Positions 17,255 to 26,368 of a DNA stretch of 64,000 nt are shown here, one piece after another; positions within the stretch are counted from its first letter, which is position 1; each line of letters starts with the position of its first letter. The stretch covers positions 62,001-126,000 of the forward strand of contig NZ_FTPO01000002.1 in the NCBI RefSeq assembly GCF_900155915.1. The letters run 5' to 3'. This DNA is from Microbacterium sp. RU33B (GTDB taxonomy: Bacteria; Actinomycetota; Actinomycetes; Actinomycetales; Microbacteriaceae). The position numbers and the translations under genes were made by a program. The notes under the pieces are model-generated. The model saw only the letters and a list, made by a program, of their open reading frames with translations. It did not search any database and was not told the DNA's origin.

Positions 17255-17312
17255 CGAGCACGGATTGCTCGCCTCCTCGGCCACGGATCGGCCACGTCTT
17301 CAGCGACGGAAG
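17255..17312 (+). promoter_or_regulatory. flgB leader with three ACGGA (CsrA-type) motifs
   Basis: Hairpin A is CGAGCA-CGGAT-TGCTCG (17,255-17,271), with an ACGGA spanning the loop. Hairpin B is GGCC-ACGGATC-GGCC (17,279-17,293), with ACGGA in the loop. A third ACGGA (17,306-17,310) overlaps the GGAAG ribosome site before the GTG at 17,320. Three such motifs in about 60 bases, two in loops and one on the ribosome site, match CsrA target design. Confidence 0.65.
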
Positions 17313-17319
17313 CAGCTTC

Positions 17320-17664
17320 GTGTTCGAATCAGTGACGGTCTCCGCGCTCACGAGCGCATTGAACGGTCTCTCCCAGCGCCAGCGCGCGATCGCGGACAAC
17401 ATCGCGAACATCAACACCCCGGGCTACCAGGCGAAGCGCGTCGCATTCGAGGACGCCCTCGCGGCCTCGGTCGCGCAGGGTGACGGCAGGGTCACGCCGA
17501 CGGTCAAGACGTCGCTCGAGCCGACGCGCACCGACGGCAACAACGTGAACCTCGACACCGAGACGCTCTCCAACGTCGACACGCTGCTGCGCTACCAGTT
17601 CGCCACCCAGGCCGTCGGCGGCGCGTTCGCGTCGGTGCGCACGGCGATCCGGACCACGTCATGA
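17320..17664 (+). CDS. flgB: FlgB, proximal rod protein
   Basis: A 114-residue rod protein. FESVTVSALTSALNGLSQRQRAIADNIANINTPGYQAKRVAFEDAL is the classical FlgB N-terminus. The GTG at 17,320 puts this motif at residue 2 and follows GGAAG at 7 bases; the earlier in-frame ATG (17,248) would lie at or before the transcript start. It is the first gene of a long rod/MS-ring/export-ATPase operon. Confidence 0.93.
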   Translation: MFESVTVSALTSALNGLSQRQRAIADNIANINTPGYQAKRVAFEDALAASVAQGDGRVTPTVKTSLEPTRTDGNNVNLDTETLSNVDTLLRYQFATQAVGGAFASVRTAIRTTS

Positions 17665-18053
17665 CCTTCGACGCCATCGGCATCGCCGGCACGGGCCTGA
17701 CCGCGCACCGCAAGTGGCTCGACGCGATCAGCGACAACATCGCGAACATCAACACGGCCGCCGCGCCCGGTGAGGACGTCTTCCGGCAGCGGTACGTCGC
17801 CGTGCGCGCCGGCGAGGAGTCGCCCGGCGTCTACGTCGCCGGCACCGCACTGGGCGATGCCGAAGGTCGTCTGGTCTTCGAGCCCGACAACCCGCTCGCC
17901 GACGCGGAGGGCTACGTGCGCTACCCGTCGGTCGACCTGGGCGACCAGATGAGCCAGCTCATCCTCGCCCAGCGCGGCTACCAGGCCAGCGCCGCCGTCG
18001 TCGACCGTGCGAAGACCGGCTACGAAGCGGCCCTCCAGATCGGGCGCAGCTGA
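17661..18053 (+). CDS. flgC: FlgC, proximal rod protein
   Basis: A 130-residue rod protein with the conserved N-terminal SGLTAHRKWLDAISDNIANINT-like motif and the C-terminal EGYVRYPSVDLGDQMSQLILAQRGYQAS. It overlaps flgB by 4 bp and fliE by 1 bp. It forms part of the rod with FlgB. Confidence 0.95.
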   Translation: MTFDAIGIAGTGLTAHRKWLDAISDNIANINTAAAPGEDVFRQRYVAVRAGEESPGVYVAGTALGDAEGRLVFEPDNPLADAEGYVRYPSVDLGDQMSQLILAQRGYQASAAVVDRAKTGYEAALQIGRS

Positions 18054-18355
18054 TGCCCGTCTCCGGAATCGAGGGCATCGGCTCCCCCATCACGCTCCCC
18101 ACCGCTGCGCGCGTCGGCACCGGTACGGGAGACGACACCTCCTTCGCGCAGAGCATCACGGGCGCCGTCGACGAGCTGCGCGGCCTCCAGTCGCAGTCCA
18201 ATGAGCTCGCCGTCGCCGCCGTGACCGGCGACCTCGACGACATCCACAGCGCGATGATCGCGTCGACCCGCGCCTCCGTCACGCTCGAGCTCATCTCGGC
18301 CGTGCGCAACAAGGGCGTCGACGCGTTCAACGAGATCATGCGGATGCAGGCCTGA
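18053..18355 (+). CDS. fliE: FliE, MS-ring/rod junction protein
   Basis: A 100-residue FliE. The C-terminal half (LAVAAVTGDLDDIHSAMIASTRASVTLELISAVRNKGVDAFNEIMRMQ) is the family core. It connects the MS ring to the rod. It shares 1-bp overlaps with flgC and fliF. Confidence 0.93.
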   Translation: MPVSGIEGIGSPITLPTAARVGTGTGDDTSFAQSITGAVDELRGLQSQSNELAVAAVTGDLDDIHSAMIASTRASVTLELISAVRNKGVDAFNEIMRMQA

Positions 18356-19992
18356 TGCCCGCCGCCGTCAGCTCGCTCTTCGCGCGGATGCGCCGCACGG
18401 TCGACGGGTTCAGCGTCGCGCAGCGCACGATCGCCCTCATCGGCATCGCCGCACTCGTCATGGGCGGCTTCGCCCTTGCGACCTGGCTCACCCGCCCGTC
18501 GCTGTCGCCCCTGTTCACCGGGCTGAGCGCCTCCGATGCCAGCGCCGTCGTCGAGCAGCTGCAGGGCTCCGGGGTCGCGTACGAGCTCGCCGACGGAGGA
18601 TCGACCGTGCTCGTGCCGGAAGGAGCCGTATACGAGCAGCGCCTGGCCGCCGCCGCATCCGGTCTGCCCAGCGCCAGCTCCGACGGCTACACCCTGCTCG
18701 ACGACATGGGGGTGACGAGTTCGGAGTTCCAGCAGTCGGTCACCTACAAGCGCGCCATCGAGGGCGAGCTCGCCCGCACGATCGCCGCGCTCGACGGCGT
18801 CGGCACCGCGTCGGTGCAGCTCGCGATCCCCGAGGAGAGCGTCTTCGTGGCGGAGACGATCGATCCCACGGCATCCGTCTTCGTCGAGACCACCAACGGC
18901 ACAGCGCTCGCCTCCGCGCAGGTCGAGGCGATCGTGCACCTGACCTCCGCGGCCGTCAGCGGGATGAAGCCCGAGAACGTCGCCGTCGTCGACCAGGCCG
19001 GACGCACCCTCTCCGCGGTGGGCGTGGGCGCCACCGGCGGTGCCGACCAGCAGGCCGGAGACCACGAGGCGCGCATCGCGGCCGGGATCCAGCAGATGCT
19101 CGACACGGTCGTCGGCGCCGGCAACTCCACCGTGACGGTCGCGGCCGAGATCGACCGTGCGACGAGCGAGCGCGTCGAGGAGACGTATGCGCCGGCCGAA
19201 GGCGTGCTTCCCTCGTCGGAGCAGAGCAGCACCGAGAAGTACACCGGCGGCGCCGGCGGCACCGAAGCCGGCGTGCTCGGCCCCGACAACATCGCCGTGC
19301 CGTCGGGCGACGGCGACGGCACGTACGAGTCGACCGAGACCATCCGCAACAACGCGCTGAACCGTTCGGTGGAGACCACGACCACTCCGGCCGGATCGGT
19401 CACCCGCCAGACCGTGTCGGTCGCCGTCGACGAAGCGGCGGCGGGGGCGATCGGCGTCGGGCAGATCCGCGATCTCGTGTCGACCGCGGCCGGGATCGAC
19501 CTGGCGCGCGGCGACGAGGTGAACGTGGAGGTCGTCGCGTTCAGCGACACCGCCGCCGTCACGGCGCAGGAGGCGCTGGAGGCCGCGCGGATCGAGGCGG
19601 ATGCCGAGCGCATGGCCGAGATCGTGCGCGTCGCGGTGATCGCGGGGGCCGTCGTGCTGGTGCTCGTGGCCGCCGTGATCAGCGGCATCAGCGTCTCGCG
19701 CCGCCGGGCACGCACCGCGGAGCTCGAGGGCGGCAAGGTCGCCTCGCTCCTCATCGACGAACCGACCGACTCCTTCGCCGCTCTCCTGCACACCACCCCC
19801 ACCGCGCAGCTCGAGGCGCGCACCGCAGGGCTGGCGACCGCACTCCTCGAGCCCGAGCCCGAGCCCGACCCCGAGCCCGTCCAGATCAGCCTCGACCGTC
19901 GGCGGGCCGAGCTGGGCGAGTTCGCGCGGCGCGATCCCGCGCGCACGGCCGAGCTGCTGCGCAGCCTCATGGGCGATCGGCAGGACGCATGA
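18355..19992 (+). CDS. fliF: FliF, MS-ring protein
   Basis: A 545-residue MS-ring protein. It has an N-terminal membrane helix (about 24-45), the YscJ/FliF ring domains (AVVEQLQGSGVAYELADGG; VTYKRAIEGELARTIAALDGVGTASVQLAIP), a second membrane helix (about 425-445) and a cytoplasmic tail. The tail has a short PEPEPDPEP run, then ends in a FliG-binding segment (FARRDPARTAELLRSLMGD). Length is typical. It overlaps fliG by 4 bp. Confidence 0.95.
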   Translation: MPAAVSSLFARMRRTVDGFSVAQRTIALIGIAALVMGGFALATWLTRPSLSPLFTGLSASDASAVVEQLQGSGVAYELADGGSTVLVPEGAVYEQRLAAAASGLPSASSDGYTLLDDMGVTSSEFQQSVTYKRAIEGELARTIAALDGVGTASVQLAIPEESVFVAETIDPTASVFVETTNGTALASAQVEAIVHLTSAAVSGMKPENVAVVDQAGRTLSAVGVGATGGADQQAGDHEARIAAGIQQMLDTVVGAGNSTVTVAAEIDRATSERVEETYAPAEGVLPSSEQSSTEKYTGGAGGTEAGVLGPDNIAVPSGDGDGTYESTETIRNNALNRSVETTTTPAGSVTRQTVSVAVDEAAAGAIGVGQIRDLVSTAAGIDLARGDEVNVEVVAFSDTAAVTAQEALEAARIEADAERMAEIVRVAVIAGAVVLVLVAAVISGISVSRRRARTAELEGGKVASLLIDEPTDSFAALLHTTPTAQLEARTAGLATALLEPEPEPDPEPVQISLDRRRAELGEFARRDPARTAELLRSLMGDRQDA

Positions 19993-20993
19993 GCGCCCTC
20001 ACCGGCATCCAGACCGCCGCGGTCGTGATGATGAACCTCGACCACGCGCAGGCCATCGAGGTGATGCGCCACCTCAGCGAGCCCGAGGCGGAGGGCATCG
20101 CGGGCGAGATCATCCGCCTGCGCAGCCTCGACGCCGAGACGACGGCGCGCGCGCTGTCGGACTTCCATCGCATCGTGCAGGGGCACCTGCCGCCCGCACG
20201 GGGAGGTCGCGACATCGCCGCGGGGCTGCTGGAGGCCTCGTTCGGCGCCGAGCGCGCGGCCGGTGTGCTCACCCGGGTGTCGTCGGCCATGACGGGGTCG
20301 TCGTTCGACTTCCTCACGTCGGTCGAACCCACGCAGATCGCGGGACTCGTCGACGGCGAGCTGCCCCAGACCACCGCCCTCGTGCTGGCCCACATGCCCG
20401 TCGACCGGGCAGCGGCGGTGCTGGCCGAGCTCGCCGATCCGCTGCGCACCGACGTCGCGCAGGCGATCGCGACGATGGGCACCGCCTCGCAGGATGCCGT
20501 CGCTATCGTCGCCGACTCGCTGCGGGCGCGCACGGGGGTCTTCGCGACGCGCGACGCCCCCGAGACGCTGGGCGGCGTGCAGCCGCTCGTCGACATCATC
20601 AACCGCTCCGGCGCAACGGTCGAGAAGGCCCTGCTCGAAAGCCTCGAGGCCCGCGACAGCGTGCTCGCCGAAGACATCCGCTCGCGCATGTTCACCTTCG
20701 CCGACCTCGTGATGCTCGACGACCGCGACGCCCAGCGCGTGCTGCGCGGCATCGACATCCGCATCCTCGCGCTCGCGCTCAAGGGTGCGCCGCAGGCCGT
20801 CGCCGACGTCATCCGCCGCAACATGTCGGAGCGCAACCGGGAGAGCCTCGACGAGGAGACCCGGCTCCTCGGCCCCGTGCGCGTGTCGCAGGTGGAGGAG
20901 GCGCGCGCGGAGATCGTGCGCTCTATCCGCGTTCTCGAAGCCGACGGCGACATCCGGATCCAGCGCGGAGACGAGGACGAGTATGTCGCCTGA
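19989..20993 (+). CDS. fliG: FliG, motor switch protein
   Basis: A 334-residue switch protein. The N-terminal GIQTAAVVMMNLDHAQAIEVMRHLSEPEAEGIAGEI region binds FliF. The middle domain (QTTALVLAHMPVDRAAAVLAEL) and the C-terminal torque domain with charged residues (MFTFADLVMLDDRDAQRVLRGID) contact FliM and MotA. It overlaps fliH by 11 bp. Confidence 0.95.
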   Translation: MSALTGIQTAAVVMMNLDHAQAIEVMRHLSEPEAEGIAGEIIRLRSLDAETTARALSDFHRIVQGHLPPARGGRDIAAGLLEASFGAERAAGVLTRVSSAMTGSSFDFLTSVEPTQIAGLVDGELPQTTALVLAHMPVDRAAAVLAELADPLRTDVAQAIATMGTASQDAVAIVADSLRARTGVFATRDAPETLGGVQPLVDIINRSGATVEKALLESLEARDSVLAEDIRSRMFTFADLVMLDDRDAQRVLRGIDIRILALALKGAPQAVADVIRRNMSERNRESLDEETRLLGPVRVSQVEEARAEIVRSIRVLEADGDIRIQRGDEDEYVA

Positions 20994-21591
20994 GACGTTC
21001 GCCATGGTCTCCTTCCCGCGCATCGGCAGCGCCGCGGACGCCGCCGAGCGCGCACGCGCACGGGCACGCGGCTATGCGGACGGACACGCCGAGGGGATGC
21101 GGATCGCACGCGCCGACGCGCAGCGCGCGGCTGCCGAAGCGCTCGCGCTGCGCCGCTCCGCCGACGATGCGGCCGCCGTCGTCGCCGCCTCCGCATCGAC
21201 CGCGCTCGACACGGCGGCGGTCGCGCTCGCGGACCGCGTCGAGACCGTCGCGTTCGTCGCTCTCGAGCGCGTGCTCGCCCACGCCGTCGAGCTGGCCGAG
21301 ACGATCCTCGAGCGCGAGCTCGCCGATGACGTGCGCTCCGCTCTCGTCGCGTCGCTGCGGGCGGCCACGGCGATCGACGCCGGCGATGATGCGGCTCCCG
21401 TGGTCGTCGTCAGCACCCGCGACCTCGCGACCCTGGAGCGACTGGGCGCACAGCCCGACGGTGTCGCCCTCGAGGGCTCCGACGATCTCGCACCCGGCGA
21501 CGCCGTGGTCCGCCTCGCCGACGGCGACGTCGACCTGCGGGTGGGCGCCGCCCTCGCCCGCGCCCGTGCCGCACTCTCGGAGGCGCCCTGA
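20983..21591 (+). CDS. fliH: FliH, export ATPase regulator
   Basis: A 202-residue protein. The N-terminal half is an alanine-rich charged helix (ARARARGYADGHAEGMRIARAD), and the C-terminal half resembles FliH/V-ATPase E subunit (ALERVLAHAVELAETILERELADDVRSAL; VVVSTRDLATLERLG). It tethers and inhibits FliI. The start at 20,983 lies inside the end of fliG; its stop shares a base with the fliI start. Confidence 0.88.
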   Translation: MSPETFAMVSFPRIGSAADAAERARARARGYADGHAEGMRIARADAQRAAAEALALRRSADDAAAVVAASASTALDTAAVALADRVETVAFVALERVLAHAVELAETILERELADDVRSALVASLRAATAIDAGDDAAPVVVVSTRDLATLERLGAQPDGVALEGSDDLAPGDAVVRLADGDVDLRVGAALARARAALSEAP

Positions 21592-22889
21592 TGGCGGGCG
21601 CGTGGGGGGCGGTGCTCGAGGCGGCACGACCGGAGCGGTCCGGCACGGTGTCGCGCATCGTCGGTCTGAGCGTCGAGGTGCGCGGCATCGCGAGCGCCGT
21701 CGGCGGGCTCGTGTCGATCGGCGACGGCGTGACGGCCGAGGTCGTCGCGGCCGAGCGCGACGCCCTGCGCTGCATGCCGCTGTCGCCGTCGAGCGGTCTG
21801 CGGGTCGGCGACCGCGTGGTCGCGGCATCCGGTCGCCTCCGCGTACCGGTCGGGCGCGGCCTGCTCGGCCGCGTCGTCGACGGGCTCGGACGCGCGATCG
21901 ACGGCCGCGGACCGATCGTGGCCCCCCTCGTCGGCCTCGAGCACGAGACCCCCTCGGCCATGACCCGCACGCGCATCTCGGAGCCGCTCGCCCTGGGCGT
22001 GCGGGCGATCGACACCCTCACGCCGGTGGGGCGCGGCCAGCGCATGGGCCTGTTCGCCGGGTCGGGCGTGGGGAAGTCGTCGCTGCTGTCGATGATCGCG
22101 CGCGGCTCGTCGGCCGACGCGAACGTCATCTCGCTGGTCGGCGAGCGCGGCAGGGAAGTGCGCGAGTTCATCGAGGACGACCTCGGGCCCGAGGGCCTCG
22201 CGCGATCGGTCGTCGTGGTCTCGACATCCGACCAGCCCGCCATGGCGCGACTGCGCGCCGCGTTCACGGCGACCCGCATCGCCGAGGCCTTCCGCGACGA
22301 CGGCGCGCACGTCACGCTCATGATGGACTCCCTCACCCGCGTCGCGATGGCCCAGCGCGAGATCGGCCTCGCGGCGGGGGAGCCTCCCGCGACCCGGGGC
22401 TATCCGCCGTCGACGTTCCCCGTGCTCGCGCGTCTGCTCGAGCGAGCGGGCACCGACCACCGCGGCTCGATCACAGGCGTGTACACGGTGCTCGTCGACG
22501 GCGACGACCACAACGAGCCGGTCGCCGACACCGTGCGCTCGATCCTCGACGGGCACATCGTGCTCGACCGCTCCCTCGCCCTGACCGGACACCACCCGGC
22601 GATCGACGTGCTGGGATCGGTCTCGCGCCTCGCCGGGAAGGTGACCGGCGACGAGCAGCGGCGACTCGCGACCGCCCTGCGCACGGTGCTCGCCGCGCGA
22701 CGCGACGCGCACGACCTCATCGGCATCGGCGCCTACCAGGCGGGCGCGAACCCGCGCGTCGACGCCGCTCTCGCCCACGAGGACGCGATCGAGGCGTTCC
22801 TCACGCAGCGGCTCGACGAGCAGGCGCCGAGCGAGGCGTCGTGGCAGCAGCTGCGCGCGCTGGTCGCCGCGTTCGGAGACCTCTCATGA
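21591..22889 (+). CDS. fliI: FliI, flagellar export ATPase
   Basis: A 432-residue F1-beta-like ATPase. Walker A is GLFAGSGVGKSSLL (about residues 155-168). The GERGREVREF, Walker B LMMDSLTRVAMAQREIGLAAGEPPATRGYPPS and LARLLERAGT blocks are all present. It powers unfolding and delivery of export substrates with FliH and FliJ. It overlaps fliJ by 4 bp. Confidence 0.96.
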   Translation: MAGAWGAVLEAARPERSGTVSRIVGLSVEVRGIASAVGGLVSIGDGVTAEVVAAERDALRCMPLSPSSGLRVGDRVVAASGRLRVPVGRGLLGRVVDGLGRAIDGRGPIVAPLVGLEHETPSAMTRTRISEPLALGVRAIDTLTPVGRGQRMGLFAGSGVGKSSLLSMIARGSSADANVISLVGERGREVREFIEDDLGPEGLARSVVVVSTSDQPAMARLRAAFTATRIAEAFRDDGAHVTLMMDSLTRVAMAQREIGLAAGEPPATRGYPPSTFPVLARLLERAGTDHRGSITGVYTVLVDGDDHNEPVADTVRSILDGHIVLDRSLALTGHHPAIDVLGSVSRLAGKVTGDEQRRLATALRTVLAARRDAHDLIGIGAYQAGANPRVDAALAHEDAIEAFLTQRLDEQAPSEASWQQLRALVAAFGDLS

Positions 22890-23308
22890 GCCGGCAGTTC
22901 TCGCTCGCGGGGCTCCTGCGCGTCCGCGGCCTCCAGGAGCGCGCCGCTGCGGAGCGCCTCTCGCGCGCGCACATCCAGAGCGCGCAGACCGAGGCGCGCG
23001 AGCGTCAGGTGCGCGCCGCGCTGTCGGCCTCGCCCGACGACGTGGGCGACGTGCGCTCGCTCACCGCGCTGGCGGCGAGCCGCGTGGCCGCCCGCAGCAT
23101 GCTCGCCGACCTGCGGGCCCTCGGCGAGATCCAGCAGGCGGCGCTCGACGAGGCAGGGCACGCCCATGCCGCCGCGCGGCGCGACGAGCGCGGACTGGCG
23201 CGCCTGGCCGACGCCCACGCGCGGCGCGAGCACGCGCGTGATCTGCAGGCCGAGCAGACCGAGCTCGACGAGATCGCCCTCCGCCCCCGAACCGAGGAGA
23301 CGACATGA
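22886..23308 (+). CDS. fliJ: FliJ, export apparatus stalk protein
   Basis: A 140-residue coiled-coil protein starting SRQFSLAGLLRVRGLQERAAAERLSRA, typical of FliJ. It sits in the FliI ring and helps couple the ATPase to FlhA. It overlaps both neighbours by 4 bp. FliJ is poorly conserved, so the name rests on the coiled coil and on position. Confidence 0.85.
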   Translation: MSRQFSLAGLLRVRGLQERAAAERLSRAHIQSAQTEARERQVRAALSASPDDVGDVRSLTALAASRVAARSMLADLRALGEIQQAALDEAGHAHAAARRDERGLARLADAHARREHARDLQAEQTELDEIALRPRTEETT

Positions 23309-24687
23309 GCCTTCCGGCGGCGCTGGCGCGCGTCGATGAGATCCAGCAGCGCATCCAGACGTTCTGGACGAAGACCCCGCCGTCCGAAACGGCGGGTCTG
23401 GCTTCGGGATCGGCCGCCACAGCGTTCGCGTCGGCGCTGGAGGGCGTGCTCGGCCTCGCGACCCCGACCGCCGGGGGCGTCACCGGGTCCGACATCGTGA
23501 CGCAGGCCGAGAAGTACCTCGGAGTGCCGTACGTCTTCGGCGGCGAGGACGAGAGCGGAATGGACTGCTCAGGGCTCGTCCAGCGGGTGCTCGGCGATCT
23601 CGGGATCGAGTCGCCGCGGCTCGTGTCGGGCCAGGCCGGACTCGGTGTCGAGGTGCCCTCGCTCGCGGAGGCGCAGCCGGGCGACCTGCTGGTGACGAAC
23701 GGGAACACCCACATCGTGATCTACGCCGGAGAAGGCAAGATCATCCACGCCCCGCGTCCGGGGAAGGACGTCCGGCTGGTCGAGAACTACCTGACGGATG
23801 CCGACATCTCGACGATCCGACGGGTCGCTCCCTCAGCCGGCGCCACCGCGAGCGCGAGTGCGAGCTCCTTCGTGCTGCCGGCAGCCGGCTCCCCGGCTCC
23901 CCTCGCGCCCGCACTGTCCCTCACCGCAGCGGCATCCGCTCCGGCGCCCGTCTCCCTGCCCGCTTCCACGCCGGCGCCGATCGGGCCGGTCTCCGCGGCA
24001 CTGTCCTCCGCGACGTCGACGGCCTCCGCGCCGCTCTCCGCCGTGCTGTCGACGCTCGCCTCCTCGGCCTCCGCCGGCACCGGGCGCGGGGTGCCGGCGT
24101 CGGCCGATGCGGCCGTCACGGCGGCGTTCGCGGCGTTCGCCGGCACGGCGTCGACCGCGCCGGATGCCGTCGCCGCACCGGCGTCCACCACCCCTACGGC
24201 CGCACGGCCTCCGCTGTACTCGCAGGTCGCCGCGCCCGTCCTGAACCTCACCAGGGCGCCCGACGGCGAGCACACCCTGACGCTGCGGGTGACGCCGGAG
24301 AACCTGGGGCCGGTCACCGTCCGCGCCCAGATCTCGGGCGGCGCGATCCACGTCGAACTCGTCGCCCCCTCGGACGCCGGCCGCGACGCGCTGCGCACCC
24401 TGCTCGTCGATCTGCGACGCGACCTCGCCGGCCTCGTCGCGCACTCCTCGCTCACCGTCGCGCCCACCGGCGACGGCGCGTCCGGCCAGAGCTCCACCGG
24501 TCCCGGCGCCGGGTGGTCGACGGGCTCGGGCTCGGGCTCGACGTCGTCGGGCCAGCCGGGGCACCCCGGCGCGTCGTCCTCCGGCGCCGCGCGCACGCCG
24601 CACGCCGGTTCCGATGCCGATGCCGAGGCATCCGCTGTCCCGTCCGTCCCGGTCGCCGCCGGCGCCGGCATCGATCTCTACGCCTGA
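23305..24687 (+). CDS. NlpC/P60 peptidase fused to FliK-type hook-length domain
   Basis: A 460-residue protein with two unrelated parts. Residues about 60-175 are an NlpC/P60 cysteine peptidase (VTQAEKYLGVPYVFGG; MDCSGLVQ with Cys 88; NTHIVIYAG with His 136; IIHAPRPG with His 148), which cleaves peptidoglycan stems. After an Ala/Ser/Pro linker (about 180-310), residues about 315-395 are a FliK C-terminal hook-length domain (HTLTLRVTPENLGPVTVRAQISGGAIHVEL), then a Gly/Ser tail. There is no Sec signal, so it is probably exported by the flagellar apparatus. It combines the wall-opening job of FlgJ with hook-length control. It overlaps fliJ by 4 bp. Confidence 0.85.
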   Translation: MSLPAALARVDEIQQRIQTFWTKTPPSETAGLASGSAATAFASALEGVLGLATPTAGGVTGSDIVTQAEKYLGVPYVFGGEDESGMDCSGLVQRVLGDLGIESPRLVSGQAGLGVEVPSLAEAQPGDLLVTNGNTHIVIYAGEGKIIHAPRPGKDVRLVENYLTDADISTIRRVAPSAGATASASASSFVLPAAGSPAPLAPALSLTAAASAPAPVSLPASTPAPIGPVSAALSSATSTASAPLSAVLSTLASSASAGTGRGVPASADAAVTAAFAAFAGTASTAPDAVAAPASTTPTAARPPLYSQVAAPVLNLTRAPDGEHTLTLRVTPENLGPVTVRAQISGGAIHVELVAPSDAGRDALRTLLVDLRRDLAGLVAHSSLTVAPTGDGASGQSSTGPGAGWSTGSGSGSTSSGQPGHPGASSSGAARTPHAGSDADAEASAVPSVPVAAGAGIDLYA

Positions 24688-24700
24688 CCGAGAGGACTCC

Positions 24701-25123
24701 ATGCCCACCGTCGATTCGATCTCCGCTGCGAGCCGCGCCGCCGCGACCGCCGACACCGCACCCCCCGCGAAGAAGCAGGCCATGGATGCCGAGGTCTTCC
24801 TGCAGCTCCTCGTGACGCAGCTCTCCAACCAGGATCCGAGCTCGCCCATGGACACCAACCAGATGATGGCGCAGACCACGCAGCTGGCGATGATGGAGCA
24901 GCTCACCGCGCTGACCACCACTTCGACCGAGTCCTTCGCACTCAGCATGCGCCAGACCGCTGCCGCGCTGATCGGACACGAGGCCTCGTACGTCGACGCC
25001 GAGGGCGTCACGCGCACGGGCGTCGTCTCGCGCGTCTCCTTCGCCGACGGCGGCGTCCCCCTCGTCGTGATCGGCGACGCCTCGGTTCCCCTCGACTCCC
25101 TCTCCGGCCTCTCCGCCGCCTGA
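24701..25123 (+). CDS. flgD: FlgD, hook cap protein
   Basis: A 140-residue hook scaffold. AMDAEVFLQLLVTQLSNQDPSSPMDTNQMMAQTTQLAMMEQL is the conserved core. The larger C-terminal Ig-like region of proteobacterial FlgD is reduced to a short tail, as in B. subtilis. The ATG at 24,701 follows GAGAGGA. It caps the growing hook while FlgE is added. Confidence 0.94.
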   Translation: MPTVDSISAASRAAATADTAPPAKKQAMDAEVFLQLLVTQLSNQDPSSPMDTNQMMAQTTQLAMMEQLTALTTTSTESFALSMRQTAAALIGHEASYVDAEGVTRTGVVSRVSFADGGVPLVVIGDASVPLDSLSGLSAA

Positions 25124-25150
25124 TTCCGCATCCCTCAGAAAGGCCACGCC

Positions 25151-26308
25151 ATGCTCCGCTCCCTCTACGCCGGAATCTCCGGGCTCCGCTCGCACCAGAC
25201 CATGCTCGACGTCACGGGCAACAACATCGCCAACGTCAACACGACGGGCTTCAAGGCATCCGCCGTGCAGTTCCAGACCTCGCTGTCGCAGATCGTGCAG
25301 AACTCGCGCGTCGCGCAGGCCGATGCCGGCGGCACGAACCCCGCGCAGGTCGGTCTCGGCGTGCAGGTCGCCGGCATCCGCACGAACTTCGCGCAGGGCT
25401 CGACGCAGGCGACCGGGGTCCCCACCGACCTGATGATCGCCGGCGACGGATTCTTCGTCGTTCGCTCGGGCGCCGAGACGCTCTACACGCGCAACGGCTC
25501 GTTCGGCTTCGACGCCGCCGGCCGCATGGTGACCGCAGACGGAGCCCTCGTGCAGGGCTGGGCCGCGCAGAACGGCCAGATCGCCACGGGCGGACCGCTC
25601 TCCGACATCAGCCTGCCCGTGGGGGCCACCTCCCCCGCGACGGCGACGACCACGGCGCGCGTCGCCGGCAACCTCCCCTCGGACGCCGCGGTCGGCGACA
25701 CGCTCGCGCGCGACATCACCGTGCACGACGCCGAGGGGACGGCGAGCCTGCTCTCGCTGACCTTCACCCGCACGGCCACCGGCTGGGACGTCACCGACGG
25801 AACCGCCACGACGAGCCTGACATTCACGGACGGCGAGCTCACCGGCCCCGCCTCGCTCACCGCCGGCGGCGTGACCGTCGACCTCTCCGACGTCACCGGC
25901 TACGCCGACCTCCGCACCGTCGCGATCGCCGGGCAGAACGGCCGGGCGGCCGGAAGCCTGCTGTCGTACTCGATCTCCGCCGACGGCAGCCTCATCGGCG
26001 CGTTCAGCAACGGGGCGTCCGAGGTGCTCGCCCAGCTCGCTCTCGCCTCTTTCGACAACCCGGAGGGGCTCGAGAAGGCCGGTGCGTCGCAGTACCGCTC
26101 CGGCGCCAACTCGGGCGATCCCGCCGTGGGCCCCGCGGGCGCGGACGGCATCGGCTCGCTGGTCAGCGGAGCGCTCGAGATGTCGAACGTCGACCTCTCG
26201 CAGGAGTTCACGAACCTGATCGTCGCGCAGCGCGGCTTCCAGGCCAACGCCCGCATCATCACCACGAGCGACGAAGTGCTCCAGGAGCTGACGAACCTGA
26301 AGCGCTGA
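25151..26308 (+). CDS. flgE: FlgE, hook protein
   Basis: A 385-residue hook protein. The N-terminus MLRSLYAGISGLRSHQTMLDVTGNNIANVNTTGFKAS and the C-terminal NVDLSQEFTNLIVAQRGFQANARIITTSDEVLQELTNLKR are the rod/hook family ends. Gene order after flgD supports FlgE. No separate flgF or flgG is present in the window, so a related distal-rod function would have to be encoded elsewhere. Confidence 0.94.
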   Translation: MLRSLYAGISGLRSHQTMLDVTGNNIANVNTTGFKASAVQFQTSLSQIVQNSRVAQADAGGTNPAQVGLGVQVAGIRTNFAQGSTQATGVPTDLMIAGDGFFVVRSGAETLYTRNGSFGFDAAGRMVTADGALVQGWAAQNGQIATGGPLSDISLPVGATSPATATTTARVAGNLPSDAAVGDTLARDITVHDAEGTASLLSLTFTRTATGWDVTDGTATTSLTFTDGELTGPASLTAGGVTVDLSDVTGYADLRTVAIAGQNGRAAGSLLSYSISADGSLIGAFSNGASEVLAQLALASFDNPEGLEKAGASQYRSGANSGDPAVGPAGADGIGSLVSGALEMSNVDLSQEFTNLIVAQRGFQANARIITTSDEVLQELTNLKR

Positions 26309-26330
26309 CGAACCGGCCGTCGGCGCCGCC

Positions 26331-26357
26331 TAACGGCAGCGCGCCGGCGGCCGACAG
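26331..26357 (+). promoter_or_regulatory. FliA promoter of flbD-motA-motB
   Basis: TAAC, 15 bp, GCCGACAG; one base differs from the fliC and flgB -10 box. It starts 23 bp after the flgE stop. Confidence 0.75.
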
Positions 26358-26368
26358 TCACCCTCGAA

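Noticed and set aside
18744..21023. Minus-strand frame of 759 codons opposite fliF and fliG
   Set aside because: Low-complexity Ser/Ala/Arg antisense reading; no start context or domain.
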